Source of the DNA: DATFCK01 sp963728975 | Lineage (GTDB): Bacteria; Verrucomicrobiota; Verrucomicrobiia; Chthoniobacterales; UBA10450 | Reading direction: 5' to 3' | Length of the DNA stretch: 64,000 nucleotides | Assembly: GCA_963728975.1 (NCBI GenBank) | Contig: CAVSMF010000001.1 | Location: 1,240,001 to 1,304,000, forward strand | Shown here: one piece after another, positions 1 to 9,338 of the stretch | Layout of the letters: every line of letters begins with the position of its first letter | How positions within the stretch are numbered: the stretch's first letter is position 1 | The notes under the pieces: model-generated | Told to the model about the DNA's origin: nothing | What the model saw: the letters and a program-made list of their open reading frames with translations, nothing else | Database searches by the model: none | Position numbers and translations under genes: made by a program

Positions 1-184
1 TCATCAACCGGGAATGGGCGACACCGGGATAGTCGATGGCCCCGAGGTAAAACAACGGCCAGAGCGAGACGCCGACAACGCCCAGAACAACCCCCAGGGG
101 AAAGAAAATGCGAAAAGGCTCGGCACAGCAGAGCAGAAGACCGGAATGGGGATTTTCCGGGTTGCTATCGCGGGCTGGGTTCAT
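1..184 (-). CDS. NnrS family protein, N-terminal part only
   Basis: The start of a membrane protein runs off the left edge of the window; 61 residues are visible from the ATG at 184. They include CAEPFRIFFPLG, followed by a hydrophobic stretch and LWPLFYLGAIDYPG, which is the typical opening of NnrS-family proteins. These are polytopic haem- and copper-containing membrane proteins linked to nitric oxide stress in some bacteria. No FNR/NNR-type box was recognised upstream. The gene lies downstream of the YbdK-like gene on the same strand with about 116 bp between. Family assignment is fairly secure; function in this organism is not shown. Confidence 0.8.
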   Translation of the reverse strand, partial: MNPARDSNPENPHSGLLLCCAEPFRIFFPLGVVLGVVGVSLWPLFYLGAIDYPGVAHSRLM

Positions 185-300
185 ACCGCTGAAAAATAGG
201 ATTGTTTTATCCGCGGCCGCTTCCCCGGCGCAATCGCTGCATCGGGTTTCATTCCCATTCGGATCACCGAAGTTGTCTGTCTGCCCGGGAAAATCGCGGA

Positions 301-1423
301 TTAGGCAGGGGCGTTAACGGACAACCCCTCGTAAGTTTCCGCCACGATCTGATCGACTACGGCTTTCATGTCCCGGGTCCGCTCCCATACCGCCAGTTGC
401 CGGTCCGCGCCGGCGCCTTCGCGCAGAATGCGCTCGATATGCGCCATTTCGCGTTTGCTGCCGAGTTCATCCACCTCCGTGGAAACGAATTCGAGCAACT
501 CGTTAACCAGACTGCGCGTTTCGACTTCCGCTTCGCGGCCGAAATCGATCAGTTTGCCGTCGATTCCGTAACGGATCGCCCGCCAGCGGTTTTCATCGAG
601 CAGCCGCCGGCGATAAACCCGGAAAGTGATATTTTGCCGCAACAGTTTAAACAGTTTTGCCGTAATCGCCTGGATCAACGCGGCGATGGCCAGGGTATCG
701 TCCACCCGGGATTGGGCGTCGCACACCCGAAGCTCGAGAGTGTCGAAAAAAGGATGAAGCCGGATGTCCCACCAGATCTTTTTCGGATTATCGATGCACC
801 GGGTCTTGATCAGCAGCTTGCAAAAATCCTCGTATTCAGAGAGAGAATCAAACGAATCGGGAATGCCGGTGCGGGGGAAACGCTCGAAGACTTTGAGCCG
901 GTAACCCTTCAGGCCGGTATCCTGTCCCACCCAAAAAGGCGAGTTGACCGAAAGCGCGTAAATGTGAGGGAGAAAATAGCGCGCCTGATTCATCACCTGA
1001 ATGGCTGAGTCGCGATCCGGTATTCCGACGTGGACGTGCAGCCCAAAGATCAGATTGGCCCGGGCCAACGATTGCATGTCTTTGAGAATTTCCTGGTAGC
1101 GCTCGCCCTCGGTGATGAGTTGATCGCGCCAATGGGAAAATGGATGGGTCCCCACCGACGCGATTTTCAATCCGCTCCGGCCGGCGAGATCGGCCAGCTT
1201 GCTGCGCAACTCGACCACGTGGGTGCGGGCGTGATCGATCGACTGGCAGATTTCGGTGCCGAGTTCGACCACCGATTGGTGCATCTCCGGTTTGATCTGT
1301 TCTTTGAGTGTGACTTTTCCGCCCTCTAGAATTTCCTGGATATGCGAGCGCAATTCGCGCGTTTCCGGGTCGATGATGGCGAATTCCTCCTCGATCCCCA
1401 GGGTGTAAGTGTGTTCTTTTCAT
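301..1423 (-). CDS. YbdK-type carboxylate-amine ligase (GCS2 family), apparent +1 frameshift at codon 2
   Basis: This is a glutamate-cysteine ligase type 2/COG2170 homologue. Such enzymes make an amide or peptide bond between a carboxylate and an amine at the cost of ATP. The reading frame contains HTYTLGIEEEF at the very N-terminus, GTHPFSHW, GLHVHVGI and the C-terminal ELRVCDAQ motif, all typical of the family. That frame has no start codon: a TGA lies directly before the conserved start. An ATG at 1423-1421 is followed by AAAAGAACAC; with AAA instead of AAAA it would read MKEHTYTLG and give a 373-residue protein of normal size. Either there is a real frameshift or one base too many in the run at 1417-1420. 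The substrate is unknown. The ATP-grasp gene at 11197-12162 may be its former operon partner. Confidence 0.85.
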
Positions 1424-1445
1424 CGAACCGCAGCTGAGGAACAAT

Positions 1446-1475
1446 CCGCAGATTTCGCAGATTTACACAGATTAA
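1446..1475. repeat. short tandem (GCAGATTT)-like repeat between ybdK homologue and RM operon
   Basis: Three imperfect copies of a gcagattt/acagatta unit lie in tandem just upstream of the YbdK-like start. A related degenerate motif (cgcggatc, ggcggatt, acggatga) lies at about 12173-12200, upstream of the ATP-grasp gene. Both look like decayed intergenic repeats; no function is visible. Confidence 0.4.
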
Positions 1476-1520
1476 TTTCCAATATCGGGCGAATCGCGCT
1501 CGCGGGTTGCGCGGAGGTGA

Positions 1521-1820
1521 TCATTTCGCGATAGGGTGTTCTAAGTGTGCTTTGAGCAGGCTCTTAAAGAGCTTTCCATGATTTGGTATTTTGAGGTGGA
1601 GCAATTCATGCACGATCACAAACTCCTGAAACCGGCACGGCTGATCGAACAGCTCTGAATTGAATGTGAGGCGGCCCTTGCTCGAGCAGGATGCCCACTT
1701 AGTTGTCATTCGCTGAATCCGAATTTGTTTAGGGCGTGCTTTGATCTTCCGTGCCCAGCTACGCACAGCACTCTTCAGGTCGTCGGCTGTCCGCAGTCGC
1801 TTCTTCCTTCTCGCTGGCAT
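1521..1820 (-). CDS. small YgjP/M48-like metallopeptidase at the end of the type I RM operon
   Basis: This is a 99-residue protein with the zinc-protease signature HELLHLKIPNH at about residues 71-81: HExxH, then a third histidine as in the YgjP/SprT-like (DUF45) family. The upstream part contains IRIQRMTTKWASCSSKG, another conserved YgjP block. It is shorter than free-standing YgjP proteins and lacks their N-terminal beta domain. The start codon is only 5 bp after the hsdR stop, so it is the last gene of the restriction-modification operon. Small metallopeptidases of this kind are frequent neighbours of type I hsdR genes, but their role there is not established. Confidence 0.8.
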   Translation of the reverse strand: MPARRKKRLRTADDLKSAVRSWARKIKARPKQIRIQRMTTKWASCSSKGRLTFNSELFDQPCRFQEFVIVHELLHLKIPNHGKLFKSLLKAHLEHPIAK

Positions 1821-1825
1821 TGCGT

Positions 1826-4809
1826 TCAGGTTTTGGTGAACTGCAAAAGCTTGTCTGTCAGGGCGACCATTTCCTTTCCCTCTATTTCGCTAAGCAACAG
1901 CTTGTAAATCTCCGCTTTAAGTTGGCGAAGTTCTTCGGCGTTATCACGGTAATTGGGGAACCGGTCGAAAATCGCCTTTAGATTTTTAGCCAATGCCTCC
2001 GCCGCTTCGATTCCCTCGCGCTTCAATTCCCAGTAGATCGTGAACGTCTCTGCGTCCAATCCGGTCTGCCGGCGTTCCTGCTCGGCATCAATGCGCTCCC
2101 TGGCCAGCTCTTCCAGCTTTCGAAGTGCTTCGACCGAGGATTCCTGGCTGTCCTCGAACGCTTCCATAATCGCTTGAGCACGCTCACCGATCGGAATGAG
2201 ATATGGCTGTTGTTCGCCCTTGTCGCTGGCACTCTGGGTCAAACTCTTAACCAGGTTGATAACCTTGTTGTTGTTCGATGATTTGCTCGCTTTGATTGCG
2301 GCCAGTGTTTTCTCATCGATCTGCACTACTTTTGAAGGCTGCTTGACTCCGTAAGTCTCTGCTTCTTCTCGAATCAATAGCTCGGTTTTCTTCGCCACAT
2401 CGCCGTAAAACGTCGTCTTCGTCGAAAACGCATTCCGAATGATTTGATAAAGCGTAGCCAGGTTACGGAAGTCACTGATGTAGTCGACCAGCTCAGTCGA
2501 TGGCGACAGAATCTCGTAGAGCGCTTCGATGTCTTTAAAGAACTGGTAGAATTTCTCGCGTTTCGCCTTTTTGACGAAAAAGTCGATCGCACGTTCCACC
2601 GCTTTGTCGTCAATCTTGCCTTTTGTGAGCTGGAGATACTCTTGCGCTTCACCTCGCATCAACTCTTTGAAGCGAGCAAGCAAGACATCGATCGATTCAA
2701 TCAGCTTGCTCACATCCACCTGCTTCGAGTCGAACGCCAGCGCCTTCCTCAGCTTCCCGAGCACACCCACAAAATCGACCACGAACCCGCACGGCTTTTT
2801 GAATTTTCCTTCTTCCTCATACGGCCGATTCACGCGCGCGATAGCTTGCAGGAGCACGTGATCGCGCATCGGCTTGTCCAGATACATGCAGTAAAGAATT
2901 TCGGCATCGTATCCGGTCAGTAGTTTGTCAGTGACGATGAGGATTTGCGGATTCAGTCCCGCTTTCGTGAAGGTTTTCCGGTCTTTTTTCTCCTGGGTTT
3001 CGTTAAGTTGATATTTCGCGACTAAGGGAAACCGCTCACTGTCATTCTGCGCGGGGGTGTAGATGGCGCTGATCCACTCGGGCGGAAGCAATTTGTCCAG
3101 GGCTTGTTTGTAAAGTGCGCAGGCTTCCCGATCGACCGCGACAAGGAAGGCTTTGTAGCCGAGCGGTTGGACCTTTTCCTTGAAATCTGTCGCGACAAAT
3201 TCGGCGACGGCTTTGACGCGTTCGTCGGATTTTAAGAACGCCTTCAGCTTTACCGCCTTGTCCAGTATGCGGTTGAGGTCATCGACATCGCTGATACCTT
3301 CGGCTTCGGCGAGATCGAGAAATTCTTTTTCCAGAATTTCTTCCGGCAACCGAATCTCATTCGGCGCGAGCGCGTACTTGAGCTTCAGCGTCGTCCCGTC
3401 GGCGATTGATTCGGCAATTGAATATTTGTCGAGGTAACCTTCCTCATCGTCTTTGCCGAAAACCTTGAAGGTACCTTTCCCGTAGGCCGTCTTGTCGATC
3501 GGTGTCCCCGTGAAGCCGATCAGCGTCGCGTTCGGCAGCGCTGCCATCAGATAATTTCCCAGATCACCACCAGTTGAACGATGCGCCTCGTCAATCAGCA
3601 CGAAGACGTTGTCGCGCGTGTTAATGTTCTTCGGGATACCGTCGAACTTGTGAATCATCGATACGATCAGGCCGCGAAAATCAGATCCGAGCAACTCGCG
3701 CAACCTGTCTTTGCGCCAGGCATATTCGATCTTGATATCCCGGCTGCTCAATTCGCCTAACAAGCGCTCGACCCAACTTGTGAGTTGACCTTCCAACTCG
3801 TTCCGATCGACGACCATCAAGACAGTTGCGGTTTTGAATAGATCTTTTAGCTCCAGAATGAGCCGCGCCGCCACGATCATGGTGAACGTCTTGCCCGATC
3901 CCTGTGTATGCCAAACCAGACCTGTTCTGTTTCTTCGGATCGGCGCAGCGTTGCACGACTTTCTCGACCGCGCGTGTTTGATGCTGACGCAGGATCGTCT
4001 TCCGCAATTCGTCATCCTTCAGGTAAAAAAGAATCCATTCCTTCAGCATCTTCAGGAACCGCTCGCGTTCGAAGAACGCTTTCACCTTGGCCTCGAAGTT
4101 TCCGCCTCTTGGGGTTGGCCCCATTTCCTCTCCCCCTTTGACTGGGGGAGAGGACAAAGGTGAGGGAGAAGAGCTGCTGCGCCATTCAAATAATCCTTTG
4201 CGATCCAGGCTCCAGGTCGCGCCGTAGTAGAACTCGAGCAGGTGCGTGATATCAAACACCTGCGGCGTCGTTAGCATCTCCGGCGTCTCGCGATGATACC
4301 GACGTATTTGCACCAGCGCTTCCTCCAATCCTTTCGTCGCGCCCTTCGTTTCCACAAGCGCCACCGGAACTCCGTTGATGAGAAACATCACATCGGCTCG
4401 ATTCGGTTTGCTTAAACCGTTCGTGTATTCCCATTCCGGCGACACCTGAAAAATGTTTTGATCGACATTCTCGTAATCAATCAATCGCACCTGCCGCTGC
4501 CGCTTCTCGCCCGGCAACATGCACCGACCGCTCGCCGCGTAACCACGCCAGAATCTCCGCGTTCCCCTCGATGGAATTACGAACGCCTTCCAACCGGCGG
4601 ATGACATCATCGACATTTTCCGGCGTGATCACGCCCGGATTTAACCTGAGCAGTGTTTCCTCCAGCAGATTGTAGAAAAACATTCCGCCCTCGCCTTTGC
4701 GCAAACTGACTGCTTCGGATTGCGGTACGATTTCCCATCCAATCTCGCCCGCATATCGGACAAGCGGATTTTGGACTGTTAGCGACTCGGTTGCGAGGGT
4801 TACGGACAT
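1826..4809 (-). pseudogene. hsdR: type I restriction enzyme R subunit, interrupted by two frameshifts
   Basis: The protein is split over three frames: start to about 4516, then to about 3930, then to 1826. Joined, they carry the HsdR N-terminal nuclease motif (ADVMFLINGVPVALVETKG, D and ExK near residues 138-154), the Walker A motif HTQGSGKT near 300, the DEAH box LIDEAHRS near 400, GFTGTPID, and the long C-terminal helicase and helical region. Removing one base at each break (a T near 4516-4517 and an A near 3930-3932) gives 993 residues, the normal HsdR size. As sequenced, no complete DNA translocase/endonuclease can be made, so restriction should be off while methylation may persist. The gene lies 6 bp after the OLD-family gene. 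A palindromic repeat sits in frame at 4127-4153. Confidence 0.9.
4127..4153. repeat. palindromic repeat inserted in frame inside hsdR
   Basis: Arms CCTCTCCCCC (4127-4136) and GGGGGAGAGG (4144-4153) form a perfect 10-bp stem with a 7-base loop. In hsdR they encode part of a serine/proline/glycine-rich stretch (SPSPLSSPPVKGGEE) that is not expected at this point of HsdR, between the nuclease and motor domains. The reading frame is kept across the element. It resembles the dispersed REP-like palindromes that occasionally insert in coding regions as in-frame linkers. Confidence 0.75.
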
Positions 4810-4815
4810 GAAGCG

Positions 4816-6801
4816 CTATTGCTTCTTCCAGCGAGCGACAACCGCATTTACCGCCGTGATCACTTTCTTGAAGCCGTTAACCGTGTCCGACGGCAGGTCC
4901 GAAAGTTGTTTTTTCGCCAAATCCGTCATGATTCTTTTCCCAACTCGGCCCTTATTGAATTTTTCAATTCCACATTCTTCGAGCGCCTCCTCGACGCGTC
5001 GCAAGATTGGACGATTACTTCCAGTTGCAATCTTGAGCTCAGCCTTCCCTAGTTCCTTTGCGTAGGCCGTCTTGACGTGCTGAAAGTAATAGTCTTCGTC
5101 GAACAAATCCTCCAACGTGCGCTCGCTTTTTACGTCGAGAACGTCGCCCAGCCGAAGGACGAGCTTGTCGTCCATTATCCACTGATGGACCAGCTGCTCA
5201 TAAGCTGACTTTCCTTCTGGATCGGAATCAAGCAGCACAGCGACATTTAGATTCTGGCCATGCAGAATCGTTCCCACATATGCAACTTTGCTGGCCCCAC
5301 CAGCTGGAGTGATAACAAGTTGCTCATCGAGTCCTTCCTTGCCTGCCTCTTTCAAGAGGGTGGAAATCGTCGTCAGATACCAGAAGTCCGTCACTCCTTC
5401 GACAACCAGATTGTATTGGCCCAAGAAAAGCGACTGACTCCATGAAAGTCCGAGCGCTGCCTGGAGCGTGAAACGTGCGTCCTTGTCAGCTGTTGCCCAA
5501 TCCTTATGGATTTTTGTACCATTTTTTCCTACTTCCTCGGCAACGAAAATATTGTCGAGACGCGTGAACTCGATCATGAAAGGCAAGTGCGTCGTATAAA
5601 TCAGCTGATTTTTTGCGGAATACGCTTTCATCCGTTTGAGAAGATCGCGTTGCGCCGCCGCGTGAAGATGAAGCCCCGGCTCGTCCAGCAGAATAATAGC
5701 GTTTTCGAATTGCCCATCCGTTTCATACATGAACGTCATGTCGAACGAGAAGAACCATTGAAACCCTTTGGAGCGCTCCTCCAGAGGCACCAGAATCTTG
5801 CTATCGACATCCTTTACGAACGTGATGAAGTGCTGCCCATCCGCTTGGAACATCACCTCGTATTTTTTCTGCGACCAGCGATCCGCAATGAGTTGCGTCA
5901 GCGTCTGGCTTGCATCATTCATGTCGAGGATGCGCTGTTCTCTGCTTTTCTCATTGCCCCTACGCACCTCATCCTCCAACTCCAACCCGGCCATTTTCAT
6001 GATGAGTATGACCGTTTCGTCTTCTGGCTTCAGACCATCCCGATCCTTACGGTTTTTGACTTCATCGAGCTGTGCAGTCCCGGAGAAAATCTTGTAATCA
6101 TCCATGTACACGAAGACGGGCAGTTTTTTGTGAACTGCATCTATCACTTGGCGGAGCGGCGTGGCTTTAATCTCTGCCATTGTTTGATCAAGAATCTTCC
6201 CTAGCTGCTGAATGGCCTGATTATCCTGATGATGTTGGGCGAAGGAACCGATTTGCGCCTTGAATTCCTTAGCCTTTTCCAGTGCATATTTGCTCCCGCC
6301 TTTGTCACGGACGCCCTGCACATAAGAATCGAAGGATGCCTTATACTGCGTCTTGAAACGGTCACTGCAGTTCTCCGGCACCTCCAATAACTTCTCCTTG
6401 AGGAGGCTGACAACCCATTTGATGTCGTGTTCCTCGCTCGGATTCTTCGGAAGGAAATTGTGAAGGTACGTGCCTTTGTAATTCCGCTTCACCTCCACGC
6501 CAGTGATACCTTTTGCGGACTCGTGAATACCTTCGATTTCCGCGATCTCCTCTGGCGTGAATTGAAATCGAACAGTGGCGACTACTTTATCGTCAGAGCG
6601 ATCTTTGCGATGCCCTCGTGGCCATTCACGGTCAAGGCTGTATTTGACGTCGTGAAATGGATTGAACTTCCACAGCCCCTGTAGCAACGCTGTCTTCCCG
6701 GACTCGTTCTTGCCGACAATCACGGCGATATCGTCCACCTCGACCCAACCGGAGTCTTTGATGCAACGAAAATTTTCGATTTTGAATGCAGTCATTTTCA
6801 T
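4816..6801 (-). CDS. OLD-family ATPase with TOPRIM nuclease domain, in type I RM operon
   Basis: This 661-residue SMC/RecF-type ATPase has Walker A GKNESGKT at residues 30-37 and a Walker B/signature part at AIILLDEPGLHLHAA. The C-terminal TOPRIM domain has VVEGVTD (catalytic glutamate near 468) and LLDSDPEG (near 523-530). This architecture is that of the OLD (overcoming lysogenization defect) nucleases, several of which are phage-defence effectors. It sits between hsdS and hsdR, 2 bp after the hsdS stop and 6 bp before hsdR, so it is co-transcribed with the RM genes. Unlike hsdR it is intact. It probably adds an independent defence function rather than serving HsdMS, but this is inference. 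Confidence 0.85.
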   Translation of the reverse strand: MKMTAFKIENFRCIKDSGWVEVDDIAVIVGKNESGKTALLQGLWKFNPFHDVKYSLDREWPRGHRKDRSDDKVVATVRFQFTPEEIAEIEGIHESAKGITGVEVKRNYKGTYLHNFLPKNPSEEHDIKWVVSLLKEKLLEVPENCSDRFKTQYKASFDSYVQGVRDKGGSKYALEKAKEFKAQIGSFAQHHQDNQAIQQLGKILDQTMAEIKATPLRQVIDAVHKKLPVFVYMDDYKIFSGTAQLDEVKNRKDRDGLKPEDETVILIMKMAGLELEDEVRRGNEKSREQRILDMNDASQTLTQLIADRWSQKKYEVMFQADGQHFITFVKDVDSKILVPLEERSKGFQWFFSFDMTFMYETDGQFENAIILLDEPGLHLHAAAQRDLLKRMKAYSAKNQLIYTTHLPFMIEFTRLDNIFVAEEVGKNGTKIHKDWATADKDARFTLQAALGLSWSQSLFLGQYNLVVEGVTDFWYLTTISTLLKEAGKEGLDEQLVITPAGGASKVAYVGTILHGQNLNVAVLLDSDPEGKSAYEQLVHQWIMDDKLVLRLGDVLDVKSERTLEDLFDEDYYFQHVKTAYAKELGKAELKIATGSNRPILRRVEEALEECGIEKFNKGRVGKRIMTDLAKKQLSDLPSDTVNGFKKVITAVNAVVARWKKQ

Positions 6802-6803
6802 TT

Positions 6804-8183
6804 TCAGTCGTCTCCTTTTTCACTTTTTGACGGGTTAGATGTTTGGCTCACCTCGCTCGTGTTGATTTCCAAATCGTTGACGCGGATTTGGGCGGTCAAG
6901 AGCTTGTGCAGCATCGTTTTGAAGAGCTCTTGCAGGGAACGCTTCTTCGACTCGTGGATGTCGATCTTGAGATCGACCGTTTGCAGGATGTCGGCAATTT
7001 CGCGCTGCTCGCCAAGGGACGGATAAAGTACTGGAATTGTTGCGGCCAAGCTCGCGTTATAGACATTGTTGATCGACGAAACGGTTCCGCGCTCGGTGAA
7101 AAATCCTTCGGATTTAATGAAGTAGAAGTAGTGGCAGAGATAATCACTGGTAATCTCTCCTTTTGTTCGAAACCGCAGAATGAATGACGAATATGTGTAT
7201 TCGCCGTCTGCACTGAAAAGCGCAGTTTTGCCGATGTGATTTTTGCTTCCGCTCCGCCAATTGAAGAGAACGTCGCCCCTTCGAAGGATAAGCCGATCCC
7301 GCTTCTTCGGCGGCACGGAATAATACCGCAAAGTCGAGAAATCGAGATGTCCTTCGTTTGAGATGTTGATGTTCGTCAGTATGGGGGTGCCGATGGAGGG
7401 ACTTAAAGCCGACGCAACTGCCGCTTGCGCACCGTATTCAATTTCGACCAGCTCTCCGAGGGGCTTCTCTATCCAGCTTTGAGGCAGCGGGCCGATTTCG
7501 GTTTCTTTGAGCGGTTCGCCGCGCAGGCCGCGGGTGAAGAGGCGACGAAGCAGCGATTTTTTCAGATCGCGCGTATTGCGCACGATGGCGTCCTCGATCT
7601 CCACCGCCTTCTGAATTTTCCACAATACTGCCGCGATTTTTTCCTGCTCATCTAGAAAGGGTAGCGGCACAAATTGATTCAGCACGTCTTTGTCGGTCAC
7701 GGCTGGGTAACTTGCTCCTCGTTCGTGCTCGATGATTTTCCGATTCATGTCGTCGCTCAGCAGGACGTAGTAGAGAAATTTCGAGATCGCCCGCTTTCGA
7801 TCGGCGCGCACAATGCAGAAAGCGGTAGATGCAATTTGGTCGTCGTGGTGCGGCTCGATCCACGCAACCCGTTTCAACGACGGGCGAACTGTGGCGTAAA
7901 TCACATCACCTGCCTTGACGATTTTTCGCGCGCGGCTTGGTGCGTTGGATGCCGCAATTTCCTGCGTCCCTGTTACCCAGAACTGCTCGTTGGAGACAGA
8001 TGAAACATCAATGTAGTTGAAGCGGTCGCGCTGTTCGTGTGCGGGATTCCAAGTCGAAGTCTTCTCGCAAACTGAACGCAGTGGAACGTAGCTCCAATTG
8101 TCGGGCAACTCATCCGGCCGGCCGCTGTTCCCGATTGCAAAATCGCTCGCAGCGCTAGAACTAGGCAGAATCACGACGCTCAT
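6804..8183 (-). CDS. hsdS: type I restriction-modification specificity subunit
   Basis: The 459-residue protein has the HsdS plan of two target-recognition domains and two helical spacers. The first spacer is EQEKIAAVLWKIQKAVEIED to about residue 225, including LKKSLLRRLFTRGLRGE, and the C-terminal one starts at GEQREIADILQTVDLKID. The half after residue 230 (GPLPQSW) repeats the fold of the first. It would bind two HsdM subunits and set the bipartite target sequence. The start overlaps the preceding stop by 4 bp (ATGA), implying coupled translation, and the stop is followed after 2 bp by the OLD-family gene. Confidence 0.93.
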   Translation of the reverse strand: MSVVILPSSSAASDFAIGNSGRPDELPDNWSYVPLRSVCEKTSTWNPAHEQRDRFNYIDVSSVSNEQFWVTGTQEIAASNAPSRARKIVKAGDVIYATVRPSLKRVAWIEPHHDDQIASTAFCIVRADRKRAISKFLYYVLLSDDMNRKIIEHERGASYPAVTDKDVLNQFVPLPFLDEQEKIAAVLWKIQKAVEIEDAIVRNTRDLKKSLLRRLFTRGLRGEPLKETEIGPLPQSWIEKPLGELVEIEYGAQAAVASALSPSIGTPILTNINISNEGHLDFSTLRYYSVPPKKRDRLILRRGDVLFNWRSGSKNHIGKTALFSADGEYTYSSFILRFRTKGEITSDYLCHYFYFIKSEGFFTERGTVSSINNVYNASLAATIPVLYPSLGEQREIADILQTVDLKIDIHESKKRSLQELFKTMLHKLLTAQIRVNDLEINTSEVSQTSNPSKSEKGDD

Positions 8184-9338
8184 TTTCGGCGAGCCTCCAG
8201 TTGCCGACGAGTTTTCTCGATTTCCGTAGCGATGAGTTGTTCATCGGGAAGCACAGTCCGGTATTCCGTGGCGAGAATTTTGTTAGGCAACCCATCGAGT
8301 GCGTAACGGGCGACGGCTTCATCTTTCTGACTGCAGAGAATGAGACCAACAGGCGGATTTTCGTCGGCGCGTGTCCAATGTTCGCGCGCGTAGTTCAGAT
8401 ACATGTGCATCTGACCGGCGTCGGCGTGGGTGAACTTGCCGCGCTTGAGATCGATGACGACAAGGCAGCGGAGCTTGCGATGAAAGAAGAGCAGATCGAT
8501 GCGATACCATTCGTTGCCGATACGGAGGCGGCGTTGCCGGCCGATGAAAGTGAAATCGCCGCCGAGCTCCAGAAGAAATCGCTCGAGATGAAGAATCAGC
8601 GCTTCTTCAATATCGGACTCGGAATATTCATCTCTTAGTCCAAGAAATTCGAGCACGTACAGGGTCTTTGATTTCTTCTTCCGGCGTGATCGCGTCTTCC
8701 GCTTTGGCTGCGCCGCCTTTGCTGAGCATTTTCGCTTTGTTCCGCGAAAGCGCGGTGCGCTCGTAGAAGAGCGAATTAATCTGGCGATCGAGCTGGCGCA
8801 CGCTCCAGCCGCCGCGCAGCGCTTCGGTCTCGTAAAACTTTCGTGCTTGTTCGCTGCTGACCGAGAGCAATCGGACATAAGCAGACCATGGCAAAGGGAA
8901 AGCCTGGGCCAGAGTGGCGATTGATTCCGCCGGAGGCTGTAACGCCGGCGCTCGCGGCTTTTTTGCCAGGGAGGATTTTCCAGACGCTGTCTGGACTTTT
9001 CCCGGGAGCTGCAATTGTCCAGACAGTGTCTGGACAATTCGAGGATTGACCGAGTAGAACGCGCGCATGTTAAAAAGATTGCTCCGGGTAAACCCTCGAC
9101 CGAACCGGGCCGTCAAATCGGTCGCGAGTTGATTAATGATTTCTTCGCCATATTGCGCTTTGGATTTTCCCGCTTGTTCGAACTCGACGATATGACGGCC
9201 GATCAACCAATAAGTCGCCGTCATCAATGCGTTGACGGTTCGAGCCGATGCGCGACGTGCTTCGTCGATCAATCCGACGACGCGATCAAGCATGGCGTCG
9301 TAGCCAGCCGCGCGCTTAGTCGCCAAGGCCTTTTTCAT
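8180..9338 (-). pseudogene. DUF1016/YhcG-type PD-(D/E)xK protein, one frameshift
   Basis: The N-terminal frame (from ATG 9338) carries the DUF1016 N domain with YWLIGRHIVEFEQ, QYGEEIINQLATDL and GFTRSNLFNMRAFY. The C-terminal frame (to 8180) carries the nuclease-like half, YVLEFLGLRDEYSESDIE, then WYRIDLLFFHRKLRCLVVID and LKRGKF. The two join near 8659-8665 if one base is dropped from the CCCTGTAC stretch, giving DPYVLEFLGL or DLYVLEFLGL and 385 residues, normal for the family. The gene overlaps hsdM and hsdS by 4 bp on each side. DUF1016 proteins are common in type I RM operons; their role is unclear, although nuclease activity is predicted from the fold. Confidence 0.85.

Noticed and set aside
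202..1008. 268-codon plus-strand frame opposite the YbdK-like gene
   Set aside because: It has no recognisable motifs and lies antisense to a strong family match; long antisense frames are expected at this base composition.
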